Shown: positions 38,267-51,706 of the stretch, piece by piece | Position numbering within the stretch: the stretch's first letter is position 1 | Layout: each line of letters opens with the position of its first letter | Source of the DNA: Spinacia oleracea | Taxonomy: Eukaryota; Streptophyta; Magnoliopsida; Caryophyllales; Amaranthaceae | Length of the DNA stretch: 64,000 nucleotides | NCBI RefSeq assembly: GCF_020520425.1 | Contig: NC_079492.1 | Span: 116,967,157 to 117,031,156 of the forward strand | Direction of reading: 5' to 3' | Position numbers and translations under genes: made by a program | Notes under the pieces: generated by a model | Told to the model about the DNA's origin: nothing | Database searches by the model: none | Seen by the model: the letters and a program-made list of their open reading frames with translations, nothing else

Positions 38267-38470
38267 CACTACGAGAAATTGTACCATTAACGACGAGAAA
38301 TTCCGTCACTAAAGTTCAATATTGTTGATTAATGACGGGATTTCTTGTCGTGAACCCGTCATAAAAGGGGGCCGTCATTAATGAAAAATTTCGCCGTTAA
38401 CTCGTTGTAAAAGACATTTGCGACGGCTGTTTCCGTCTTTGTTTGGTTGTTAGCCCCGTCGCAAAAGGAT
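38267..38470. mobile_element. CACTA element end fragment
   Basis: It opens with 'cactacgagaaat' and continues with inverted and direct subterminal words such as 'cgacgagaaattccgtc' and 'gcgacgg', as in CACTA subtermini. Only one end is present; the next sequence ('gggacgaagccaggaac') belongs to another repeat. It is of a different subfamily from the 46210-51706 element. Confidence 0.6.
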
Positions 38471-39780
38471 GGGCAGGGACGAAGCCAGGAACCCACCTTG
38501 ACGGGGGCCGAACAATTTAATTCGTTTTTGTAAATAGTAAATAATATAAGTAAAAATAATAAAGAAAATAAAAAACGGTTTTAAAATAGATACTCCGTAA
38601 TTTTTATAAGTTCCCTAAAAAGAAAAGTTTATTTTTCCTCAATAATTCCACAAAGAATACTTGTAAAATAATATAGAAAAGAAAAAATGCATGACTTAGA
38701 GCTCGAACCCCTGACCTTCTGCAAAAAAAAAAGGTGAGGATAAAAGTCCATAGTTGATGAACACATGTCAATGAGAGGAGTAAGGGTAAAAATGGATGCA
38801 CACTATTATTAAGAATAAGACAAAAAACGAAAATACACTAAAATTGGGGGCATATACGTAATATCACTATTGTGTGAATAGTAATGCAAGTATGAAGCTT
38901 TAGAAGTGTTAGGATTTGTACACTCTTGTTATCCCGAATAAGATTTTTACGAAAAAATAGAAATATTAGTCTTTTCATTTGCAACGTATTAGTAACAACA
39001 ATCACACACTTATTTAAAATTTTATAAATCATCTAATCTGATATAATTATTCAACATATTTATGAGATTTTTTTGCTAATTGATTCCAATTTCTTGGGGG
39101 ATCGCGCGTTACAACTAGTGTGTGCATAAAAGATTGTTCTATTGAAAATTTTGTTTCACGGTTTGGTCTATTGCTAGCTTAGTATAGTATTGTGGAGTTT
39201 TATTTGATTCGTCCCAAAAAGTTCGTTAGAAATGTCATTATTTTTATAACTTCTACTGATACAAAATTAAAGATGATAAAGATAAAGTAAAAACAAAAAA
39301 ATCAATAAGAAATGGAGGGAGTGGTTCTACTAATAATTAAGAGTCTTGTTTTTGTATCCAAATAAATAAATAAATAAAACATACGTCTGTTACACGCATG
39401 AAATTAGAGTAGACAACAAAGTCTACGAAATATAGCCATGTAGGTAACAAAAGATAATCCATATACCAATGAAAAATGTGAAAGTTTGTTATTTAAAAAC
39501 CGCAAGATAACAATTAGAGAGAAAACCAAGGCCAATCGTAATAAAATTCAAAGTGACCCGAACTAAAACCCAGCCAAGAAACAACCAAACTTGAAGTGAT
39601 CCGAACTGAAATTCAAACCACATTGGATTCAACGTGAGTAAAAAAACCGACTTAACCTGACCAGACTCAATCCGAACCGATCCGATCCGCACATTGGATC
39701 GTCCACTATGAAACAAAATGGCTCAGGCCCAGCATTTGAAGTCTGAACCCACAAACCAATCTCAACTCAGCCCAAATCCT
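38471..39780. other. Repeat-derived spacer upstream of RPS25
   Basis: No gene seen. The stretch from about 38475 to 38760 has words common in plant hAT-like repeats (gacgaagccaggaaccca; gagctcgaacccctgac) but no ends could be fixed. A degenerate Stowaway-like stretch lies near 39213-39322. Confidence 0.35.
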
Positions 39781-39820
39781 AAAACCCTAAACACCTTCAC
39801 AAACCCTAAAAACAAACCCT
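39726..39820 (+). promoter_or_regulatory. RPS25 promoter motifs: telo boxes and site II-like elements
   Basis: Telo boxes AAACCCTAA at 39782-39790 and 39801-39809, and AAACCCT near 39814, lie about 110-140 bp before the ATG. GGCCCA and AGCCCA, resembling site II elements, lie at about 39726 and 39769. By established knowledge this pair drives co-ordinate expression of plant ribosomal protein genes in dividing cells. A CT-rich leader follows. Confidence 0.8.
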
Positions 39821-39922
39821 ATTTCTACACTTCCACCACTCACTGAAACCAAAAACACTTCCACCCTCTCTCTGCCGCAACAACCGCCTCCCTCACTCTC
39901 TCTCTTCCATCCCCAGATAAAA

Positions 39923-42903
<2,981 letters not shown>

Positions 42904-43732
42904 CTTCGTATAGTGGTTTACTATTAGGAGCCTGACTATTTTTTTAGAGTAATGGGAGGTTATATATATAATGTCATACAAAGTTCTCCGTATATCTGGT
43001 TTGTTTTTGTTAATAAGCACAAAGACTGATTTACAGAACTTTATGGTCCCGAGTGTCTTCTCAAATTATTGAGATTGATTTTTCACAGTTGATCTTCTTC
43101 CTTGCCAAGTTCTTTCATTTAAAACCATCTACTCCGTAGGTTTTAGCCTGATTACACGAGTAATACTAATAAAAATGATCAATTTTTACGAAATAAAGGA
43201 TGGTATAAATAAAAGGATTTTTGGATAAAATTTCTTTTTAAAGTTGCAGTTTTTAACTTGTATGTTTTTCTTAAATAACATCTTAAACTTTGAAAGTTAA
43301 GGAAATCACCATCTAAATCTAAGTCTGTTCACTTTCTGTTATTGGGTCCCACAACCAATGACTATCGAGTAAATAGGTCTGGAGGTCCTTAAACTTTGCC
43401 AAAAGGAGCAGTTAGGAGAATTAATATACACGTAGATTAATGATTGAAAACAGATGATTTTGATGAAAAGAAGCCTTTTTCAATTACTTAGCCTTTTCAA
43501 CATACTTTTTCAATGTGTACATGTGGAAACCCTTCCAACTTCCCTCGTTTTTTCTGGTTCCTTCCTAATAATGTTTTGGCGGTATTTTTTTTTACTGTTC
43601 CCAACCCTATTTTCCCCTTTTCACTTCCTATTTATATGGTCCCCCCATTTTCACTCTCAGTTGTCTTTTTCCCATTTACCCACTTAAACACTTGAGAGAA
43701 TTTGAAGTTATTGCTCTGGTGATTCTGCAAAA
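42904..43732. other. RPS25 3' flank and promoter of the F-box-like gene
   Basis: No further gene. A TATA-like 'tttatatgg' lies near 43631, about 100 bp before the next ATG, followed by a CT-rich stretch compatible with a leader. Confidence 0.45.
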
Positions 43733-44651
43733 ATGGGTTCTTGCGTATCCAACAAACGTTCTGGTGATTCCAAGTGGGAAGTTCCCTCCCCCAGGAAGAG
43801 AACAAGAATTTCCAGATGGGACGAAGGTATTTTCATTCAATTTGTCGGTTATTTCAATAAATGTTTGCAGTTGAGCCATGATAAATTAGGGCTTTTTTGT
43901 TAAGTAGCTTTTTCCCAAAATTGGTGCATGCATTATCTTGATTGTGGTGTTTTATATGTTAATTTAAACAATCGTGGGCTGATTTCGCATAATTTATCAA
44001 TTGAAGTTGGAATTAGGGTTTCGTCCGTTTTTACTTTCCAATTTTTAATTCGAATTGATGCTTGCATGTTCTTGAAAATGGTGTTTAATATGTTAAATTA
44101 TACAATTGTTGCCTAATTTGGAATTAATTTAAACTAGATTTTGTAGTAATTAGGGTTTCACTTACTGTTTTTGATTCACTTAAATAAAAAACAGAGTTTG
44201 ATTAATTCGAATTGATGCTTGCATGTTCTTGAAAATGGTGTTTATTTAAACTATTGTTTCTTAATTTGGAAGTATTTTAATCTAGATTCCGTTTAATAAT
44301 TAGGGGTTACTTACTGTTTTATTGACTTTGGCCGTTACTTTGACTTTAGGAGACATTGTTTTAAGGGAGGCACACCCCCTTTGTCATCATCAAGACATCC
44401 TCATCACCCAGATCTTCACCAAGCTGGATTGGGAGGGGCAGGATGCTGTGCAGATGGTATGCAAGCAGTGGCGTAGGTGGGCCAAGTTGCGGTACCGCCT
44501 CCCATACCACTACCCTCAAGGATGCTACCGCGCGTGGCTGCGGGAGTGGGTGATCATGGACATCATTGACAATGATGGTCGTGACTTCCACGCCTGGATG
44601 GACAAGGACATGACCGTCTACTTTGACGGCTTCCCCCTCCTTTTCAAGTAG
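43733..44651 (+). CDS. Short F-box-like protein, 2 exons
   Basis: Exon 1 (43733-43826) encodes M-G-S-C-V-S-N-K-R-S-G-D-S-K-W-E-V-P and a basic stretch. It joins in phase, with GT-AG borders, to exon 2 (44350-44651) for 131 residues. Exon 2 reads H-Q-D-I-L-I-T-Q-I-F-T-K-L and V-C-K-Q-W-R-R-W-A-K-L-R-Y, the outline of an F-box (leucine-rich first helix, V-C-x-x-W-R at the end), then a short Trp- and Asp-rich tail. No Kelch, LRR or FBA repeats follow. If real, it would contact SKP1 in an SCF ubiquitin ligase. Exon 2 is strikingly GC-rich at third positions compared with neighbours. The splice model is inferred; the start is supported by a TATA-like box about 100 bp upstream. Confidence 0.6.
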
Positions 44652-45080
44652 GAGGAGTAGCTGGTGGTGGAGGCCATGCAGGGGTGGGTGGTGGTGGCGC
44701 TGGTGGTGGTCCCTCTTTTGTCAAGCTTATGATGGTCCAGCTTGTTTATAGTTTTTTTTATTTTTAATTTTCGAGGACAATTACATTACTACTGTCATTG
44801 CAATTAGGTTTTTGTGAATGTGACAAGTGTTGGTTTTTTGGTATTTGGCACTGCTATGACAGTAGTTTATATCTAACCGTAGGCTTCTCCCTCAATAGTG
44901 GATTGAGGTTTGAAATGTAAGGGTTGAAGCCTACCCTTTTATAAATGGAAACTGGAATTATCTTGAATGAATGAATGAACTTTTTCCTTTTGTTATCTCT
45001 TGTGTTGTTATTCAAGCTTTCATTTGGTTTGATTTCTTAAAGTTTTGTTTTTTTAATTGATATTGTTTAACTTTGGTCAG
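44652..45080. other. Spacer between the F-box-like gene and the MULE
   Basis: No gene. The GC-rich bias continues briefly past the stop (to about 44720) and then gives way to AT-rich DNA. No MULE terminal inverted repeat was recognised. Confidence 0.4.
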
Positions 45081-45266
45081 ATGTTGATGATTTGACTTTG
45101 AACCCTTGCATATATGTGCATCATGGTGGTGAATGAGTTGTGCAAGGTGATATGGTTTATAGTGGGGGGAGGGTGGATGTCTTTTATTACATCAATGAGA
45201 ATGCAGATGGCAAATATGTTAAGGAATTAGTGGATAGTTTAGGTTATAATGATATAGAGAAAGTAC

Positions 45267-45431
45267 CAATTGACTGTTGGTTCAGTGGTGATTGAGGCTG
45301 AACTTGGTAGGGAGGACCCGTGTTCGATCCCCCGCAACAACAATTGGGAGGGGAATGGAACCTATCCACTCAGAACTCGCCCCGAATCCGGATTAACCCT
45401 AAGGGTGAACCGGATGGTACACCAAAAAAAT
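45267..45431 (+). mobile_element. tRNA-derived SINE inside the MULE coding region
   Basis: 165 bp with RNA polymerase III promoter boxes: 'tggttcagtgg' (A box) and 'tgttcgatcc' (B box), and an A-rich 3' end. It is flanked by a perfect 15-bp duplication, 'atatagagaaagtac' (45252-45266 and 45432-45446). It interrupts the MULE frame between the codons for L-G-Y-N-D-I-E-K-V and E-K-V-H-F-W-D. Same family as the copy at 11983; related to Amaranthaceae SINEs by inference. Confidence 0.92.
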
Positions 45432-46229
45432 ATATAGAGAAAGTACATTTCTGGGACACTAGAAAAGAATTCAAGAATGGGGTTAGGTTTTTAGGTTTTG
45501 ATAGTAGTACTTGTGACCCTTTCTTAGCTTTACTCTTTGAATACAAAAGCATTCATATATACATTGAACATAAAATCAAACCCACCTACAACTTTAACCT
45601 AAACAGGAGTGGAGGAGGGGGAGGAGGGAGAGGTAGCTTCCTTGAGTTGTTGAATACTGATGTGGTTGACTTAAATTCTGATTATGTGGAACCACCTTTT
45701 ACAGTAATCCCACCCAAACAAACTGAACTTCAACCTGAACCTCAACATGAACCTCAAATTCAACCTCAAAATGTGCCTCAACCTGAAATTGATTATGATT
45801 CAGAGGGTACAGATGAGGATGATGATGAGTTAGCCACTGCTAGGTGTAAGATATCTGATGATATGAGAAGGGAAAAGGCTTATTTTGAGGAGTTAGTAAT
45901 GCTGAAAAAACTAGCAGAAAGTAAAGTAGAAGGTGGTCTGAATTTGGGGGATGACTTTGATGGATACAGTGATTTAGACAGCCCTAGTGAGTCAGAAGAT
46001 GAGGATGATGTTGGTTACTTAGTTGCACCACAACACCATAAGAGGGGGAGAGGGAAACAGAAGCAAAACAACACTGAAACTGAAGAGAGGGAAGCCACTT
46101 TTTATGTTGGGCAACAGTTTGAGAATCCAAAGACATTTAGGAAAGCAATCATAGATTATTCAATTGATAAAGGAAGAAACATTCTATTTTCTAAAAATGA
46201 TTCCACTAGCACTAGTAGAAAAAACCCTT

Positions 46230-46612
46230 ATTGCAGCGGGCTTTTAGACCCCTGTTGCAGCGTACATCGTATGCTGCAACTGGGGGGCCTGCAACAAGTC
46301 TGAACTTGTTGCAGCGTACAATGTTCGCTGCAAAAAGTGATTTGTTGCAGCGGGCTTTTAGATGTACGCTGCAACAAGTGCCAAAAAATTGGCAAAATTT
46401 TGGACTTGTTGCAGCGTACATATATATGTACGCTGCAAAAGACTCAACTTTTTGCAGCGTACATTTATTTGTACGCTGCAACAAGTCTGAATTACTCAAT
46501 TTTTTGCAGCGTACATTTATTTGTACGCTGCAACAAGTCTGAATTTTTGCGAAATTTTTTTCCCTTGTTGCAGCGTACAACATATATGTACGCTGCAAAA
46601 AAGCACTTTTGA
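46230..46612. repeat. CACTA left subterminal repeats
   Basis: At least ten copies of TGCAGCGTACA and its inverse TGTACGCTGCA, many paired as short palindromes. The same motifs recur, inverted in array, at 51480-51680. By family knowledge such arrays bind the element's own DNA-binding protein; that binding is inferred here. Confidence 0.85.
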
Positions 46613-46839
46613 CGGGAAAATTCTAATTTTGTTTAGGGATACCTAGAGTGCCTTGCACCAAATATAGAAACCTGTCAAAACAATAATAGAATAACGCAAC
46701 CTGTATAACAAATATAAAAACAACAACTGGAGTTTTGTATACTATATATCCCAAAACCAAAGTGCACATATTACATTTAAATATATGTTCCAATTTCAAC
46801 ATAAACATACATTTTAATATAAAATTTATTCTATAACAA

Positions 46840-46963
46840 CTAAACCAACTCGATCAAGCGCGCTAAAGCCAATAATAAATACTTGTTGGTAAAAAACTTA
46901 GCCCATTGCTCACGAACCACATCAAATTCCTCGCATAAGGCGCAATCCTCGAAGTGTAGACCT
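46840..46963 (-). other. Possible terminal exon relic inside the CACTA element
   Basis: On the minus strand an open stretch encodes G-L-H-F-E-D-C-A-L-C-E-E-F-D-V-V-R-E-Q-W and ends L-A-R-L-I-E-L-V before TAG. It follows a possible acceptor. I do not recognise the family. It may be the end of the element's own former gene or of a captured one. Confidence 0.3.
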
Positions 46964-47049
46964 TTACAAAAACAGAAATTTAAATTAAACATTAGATTAA
47001 ATACAAATTAAATATCACATTTTAACATTCAAGAAACTAATGACAATGT

Positions 47050-49270
47050 CCTAATAGTCTAAAATGAGTCCTTAGGTTCTTTAGTTCAAAGTTGGGAGCG
47101 AAAATGTCATTTTAGCCTAAATATGACCTATAACGACCCAATGAGCCTATAGGTGCATAAATAGATTGGAACGAGTCTTAGATCATTAAAATTATGCATA
47201 TTAAACATGTAATAAGTTTTAAATGAGTCCTTAGGTTCTTTATTTTAAAGTTGGGAGCGAAAATGCCTTATTTTAGCCTAGATATGACCTATAACGATCA
47301 AACAAGCATTAAATGGGTATAAGTAGATTAGAATAAGTCCTAGAAACTCAAAACTAAGCTTATTAATCATATAATAATTTAAAAATGAGTCCTTAGGTTC
47401 TTAAGTTCAAAGTTGGGAGCGAAAATGTCATTTTAGCCTAAATATGACCTAAAACGACACAATGAGCCTTAAATATGCATAAATGGATTGGAACGAGTCT
47501 TATAAAGTTAAAATTATGCATATTAAACATGTATTAAGTTTAAAATGCGTGCTTAGGTTCTTTATTTTAAAGTTAGGAGCGAAAATGCCTCATTTTAGCC
47601 TAAATATGACCTATAACTATCAAACAAGCATTAAATGTGCATAAACAGATTAGAATAAGTCTTAGAAACTTAAACTAAGCATATTTATCATATAATAAGT
47701 TTAAAATGAGTCATTAGGTTCTTAAGTTCAAAGTTGGGAGCGAAAATGTCATTTTAGCCTAAATATGACCTATAACGACACAATGAGCCTTAAATGTGCA
47801 TAAATGGATTGGAATAAGTCCTAGAAAGTTAAAACTAGAATATAAAACATTTAGTAGGTTTAAAATGAGTCCTTAGGTTCTTTAGTTCATAGTTGGGAGC
47901 GAAAATGTCATTTTAGCCTAAATATGACCTACAACGACCTAATGAGCCTTAAAGGTGCATAAATAGATTGGAACGAGTCTTATAAAGTTAAAATTATGCA
48001 TATTAAACATGTATTAAGTTTAAAATGAGTGCTTAGGTTCTTTATTTTAAAGTTAGGAGCGAAAATGCCTCATTTTAGCCTAAATATGACCTATAACTAT
48101 CAAACAAGCATTAAATGGGTATAAGTAGATTAGAATAAGTCTTAGAAACTTAAAACTAAGCATATTTATCATATAATAATTTAAAAATGAGTCCTTAGGT
48201 TCTTAAGTTCAAAGTTGGGAGCGAAAATGTCATTTTAGCCTAAATATGACCTAAAACGACACAATGAGCCTTAAATATGCATAAATGGATTGGAACGAGT
48301 CTTATAAAGTTAAAATTATGCATATTAAACATGTATTAAGTTTAAAATGCGTGCTTAGGTTCTTTATTTTAAAGTTAGGAGCGAAAATGCCTCATTTTAG
48401 CCTAAATATGACCTATAACTATCAAACAAGCATTAAATGTGCATAAACAGATTAGAATAAGTCTTAGAAACTTAAACTAAGCATATTTATCATATAATAA
48501 GTTTAAAATGAGTCATTAGGTTCTTTATTTTAAAGTTGGGATCGAAAATGCCTTATTTTATCCTAAATATGACCTATAACGATAAAACAAGCATTAAATG
48601 TGCATAAATAGATTAGAATAAGTCTTAGAAACTTAAAACTAAGCATATTTATCATATAATAAGTTTAAAATGAGTCATTAGGTTTTTAAGTTCAAAGTTG
48701 GGAGCGAAAATGTCATTTTAGCCTAAATATGACCTATAACGACACAATGAGCCTTAAATGTGCATAAATGGATTGGAATGAGTCCTAGAAAGTTAAAAAT
48801 AATCATATGAATCATGTAATAAGTTTGAAATTAGTTTTTAAGTTCGTTAGATCAAAGTTGGGAGCGAAAATGTCATTTTAGCCTAAATATGACCTATAAC
48901 GGCCAAAGAAGTCATGAATGTGCATAAATAGATTGGATTAAGTCTTGTAAAGTTAAAACTAATCATATAAAACATTTAATATGTTTAAAATGAGTCCTAA
49001 GGTTCTTTATTTCATATTTGGGAGCAAAAAAGCCTCATTTTAGCCTAATATGACCTATAACGACCAAACAAGCCTTAAATTTGCATAAGTAGATTGGAAT
49101 GAGTGTTAGAAAGTTAAAACTATTCATACTAAACATGTAATAAGTATAAAATGAGTCCTTAGGTTCTTTAGTTCAAAGTTGGGAGGGAAAATGCTTCATT
49201 TTAGCCTTAATATGACCTATAACGACCCAATAAGCCTTAAATGTGAATAAATAGATTGAAATGAGTATAA
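47050..49270. repeat. Tandem array of ~160-bp units inside the CACTA element
   Basis: Fourteen units, marked by 'ttaggttctt' and 'gttgggagcgaaaatg', begin near 47071, 47230, 47392, 47552, 47713, 47872, 48032, 48194, 48353, 48515, 48675, 48837, 48992 and 49157: mean period about 160 bp. Two subtypes alternate ('tcattttagcc' and 'cctcattttagcc'). Units 3-5 and 8-10 are nearly identical at a distance of 802 bp, five unit lengths, showing a higher-order duplication. There is no coding capacity. Confidence 0.93.
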
Positions 49271-49601
49271 AGATGTCCAGTTTGTCGTTCCTGCAGTACC
49301 CAAAAGTAAACAAAATCACAAGTGTATCAGAAATGTATATCCAGTATCCAGCTTTCAAATGATACACTCAACAACAGCCAAAGGTGAAAGATTAGAACAT
49401 TATTAAGTAGTTTTCGACAAGCAGAATCCAAATTTATTTCTAGGATACACGCATATAGAGATAATATGAATTACCAATATGAAAATTGTTAAATGAGAAT
49501 AGGAGTGATTCTCTTTCTTTAATTTCTGAACAGCAATTAAATGTTGCACATGGATATACCAAAGTGATAATCTGCTGATTAGTATAACAAAAACTACTTA
49601 C

Positions 49602-50311
49602 ACATTCACAGATGCAATGAGATCATCATTAGTAAAGCTCAGTCCAGCATTGCATTTGGTGAAGTTTCCAGAAGCAGTGTCAAATGAGAGGTCAGTACCC
49701 AAAGCAAGAGTACTGTTTCCAAAAACACCAGAAAAGTTGACAATGGGGTTTGCTGTCAAACCAAGGCTTGTGCTGATGCCAGCATACTCATGCAAATACT
49801 GAAGCTCAACCTGTTAACATAATTTATACTCCACAAATTAGAACCATTATCCCGTAGTATCTTGAACCATGCCTCTTTAGGTAAGAAAATACTAGAAAGA
49901 TAATTGTATGGTACCTTGCCAGATCTCTGATCAGGAACACGGAAACTAAAAATAGCCTTCAAGCCAGGGGCAGGTTCATCAACGTAATGGTGGTGAAAAG
50001 CTAGGAGCGGAAGACGGAAACAGCAAAGAAGTTGGAATCAGATTACAATAGATTCCAATTATGTAAAACAAGATGTTCATAGAAAGCAATGCTATCTGTC
50101 ACCAAATTTTACACAATTACCAATTATAAAAACCTATAAACCAATGAAACCGTAATGTATCATAGAATCAATTCGTAGTAATACAAATAAACAAACTCAC
50201 ATTGGAGTTGGTATCAACTTTCACATCGGTGGTAATATTCTTGTTTGTCAACTTAGTGCTGACATCAGCCAAAAACAACTCGCCCTTCTTTGTCCTAGTA
50301 GAAGTGATAGC
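49602..50311 (-). pseudogene. VDAC (mitochondrial porin) gene fragment, three exons
   Basis: Minus-strand exons 50311-50201, 50000-49915 and 49810-49602 with GT-AG introns match the central part of plant VDAC, the outer mitochondrial membrane beta-barrel channel. Visible are [45 protein letters not shown] and [10 protein letters not shown]. Exon borders are those usual for plant VDAC genes. The middle exon is 86 nt, one short of the in-frame 87, with a single-base loss near 49984. The first exon (M-V-K-G-P-G-L-Y type) and the C-terminal exons are absent. The fragment lies wholly within the CACTA element, so it is a captured genomic piece, not a gene. Confidence 0.9.
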
Positions 50312-51289
50312 CTGCAAGAAAACAAGTTTACATTAACTTTAGAAAATTAATCATGCCATACATGTCTGATTGACTTATTCTCTACATATAAATTAAGAAG
50401 TCAACAACAACCTTTAATGCAAACATACATCTTAACTTAATTTCTTTAATCGTGACTCACAACCCTAAATCTTCAGGACACAATGCAGTTCCTAATCAAA
50501 TTACATTGTTATCTCGACTAAACCCACGGAATACATGAAGCACACAGATTCTAATTCGTAACGCTGATGCTGGCAAATGAAAGAGGAGTTGTCCAGTTCA
50601 CAAGACATTCCACAAACCCCATAAATGAGAATCACAACCCAGGAACACAAAACCTTCCCTTTTATAACAAGCGCAGGACAGCAAAACGAGTTTAATCTCC
50701 ATAGCAACATACAAAGAAGTCAACAACTCACACAAACTATACTCAAACACAATCACCTTCTTATAATCTTGTAGAGCCCTCATTTGACCACTCAAAACTT
50801 CTCCATCATTTCACAAGCGTAAACAACAAAAACATCCAAAATTCCAATACTATTCTTAAACTAAACCCTAAATATCCAACATTTCGCACAAATCAAGATT
50901 TTGTATGAAGTAATGAATGATTAAAAACCCATAAACATCATTTGAACAAACCCTAAGAAACCCATAAATCATCGAACTCAAAACTATGTGATTTTGTCAA
51001 TCATAAACCTAAAATTGAACCCTAATCTGAAAACGAAAATCAAAAACTAAAATTGAACCCGAATCTGAAAACGAAAATAAAAAACGAAAATAGAAATTGA
51101 ACACACCATACCGAAACCACCGGAACCACGACGCCGAGCAACCACCGGAACCACGACGCGACGGGGAGATGCTGAACCCCCGGCCGACCAAGAATATATC
51201 TTTCAGTGACAGGCCGCGCGAGAATTGAACGGGATGGGGGAGATGAGGCGAGAACACCACACACCGGCGAAGACAGCGACGCAGGGCTG

Positions 51290-51362
51290 AGCAACGCTTG
51301 GGTTCGACGGCGACGCAGGGCTGAGTTCGACGGCGACGCAGGGCTGAGTTCGACGGCTTCTT
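51290..51362. repeat. ~23-bp GC-rich tandem repeat in the CACTA element
   Basis: Three to four copies of 'gacggcgacgcagggctgag' with short linkers. They create the minus-strand open frame with repeated P-C-V-A-V, which is not a gene. Confidence 0.85.
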
Positions 51363-51706
51363 GGATATTTGTTTAAGGGAAAAAGCTTGGAGCTAGAAGA
51401 GAAGGAACAACGTACGTTTGAGCCCGATCGTTTGAGCGCGGTTTGTTGCAACCTAGGAAAGTAAAAAAATTTGAAACGCGGACTTGTTGCAGCGGGCAAT
51501 AACATGTACGCTGCAATAAAGTCGGGTTGTTGCTGCGGGCTTTTATTTTGTACGCTGCAACAAACACATTTGCTGCGAACAACTAAAATGTACGCTGCGA
51601 TAACCCTTTAAAGGGTTTGACCCGCGTTGACCGACTGGTTGTTGAAGCGTATTTATACATGTACGCTGCAACAAGGGGGCTACAACAGGGGTTTTTTCTA
51701 CTAGTG

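Larger units (their letters stand above)
46210..51706. mobile_element. Non-autonomous CACTA element carrying VDAC exons (5.5 kb)
   Basis: Termini are CACTAGTAGAAAAAACCC and its exact complement GGGTTTTTTCTACTAGTG, flanked by the 3-bp duplication TAG (46207-46209, 51707-51709), the CACTA signature. Subterminal arrays of TGCAGCGTACAT and its complement occupy 46230-46610 and 51480-51680. Between lie a possible residual exon (46840-46963), a 14-unit tandem array (47050-49270), three VDAC exons with introns (49602-50311) and GC-rich DNA with a ~23-bp repeat (51290-51360). No TNPD/TNPA-type transposase was recognised. It sits in a MULE exon. Confidence 0.93.

Noticed and set aside
45290-45345. tRNA-like A and B boxes suggesting a tRNA gene
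   Set aside because: No cloverleaf can be formed, the unit has an A-rich tail and a 15-bp target duplication, and a second copy exists at 11983. It is a SINE.
47050-49270. Regular direct repeats that could suggest a CRISPR array
   Set aside because: Units are ~160 bp and contiguous with no unique spacers, and lie inside a plant CACTA transposon. It is a tandem satellite-like array.
49602-50311. A functional VDAC gene
   Set aside because: Only three central exons are present, one has a single-base loss, and the fragment is enclosed by CACTA ends.
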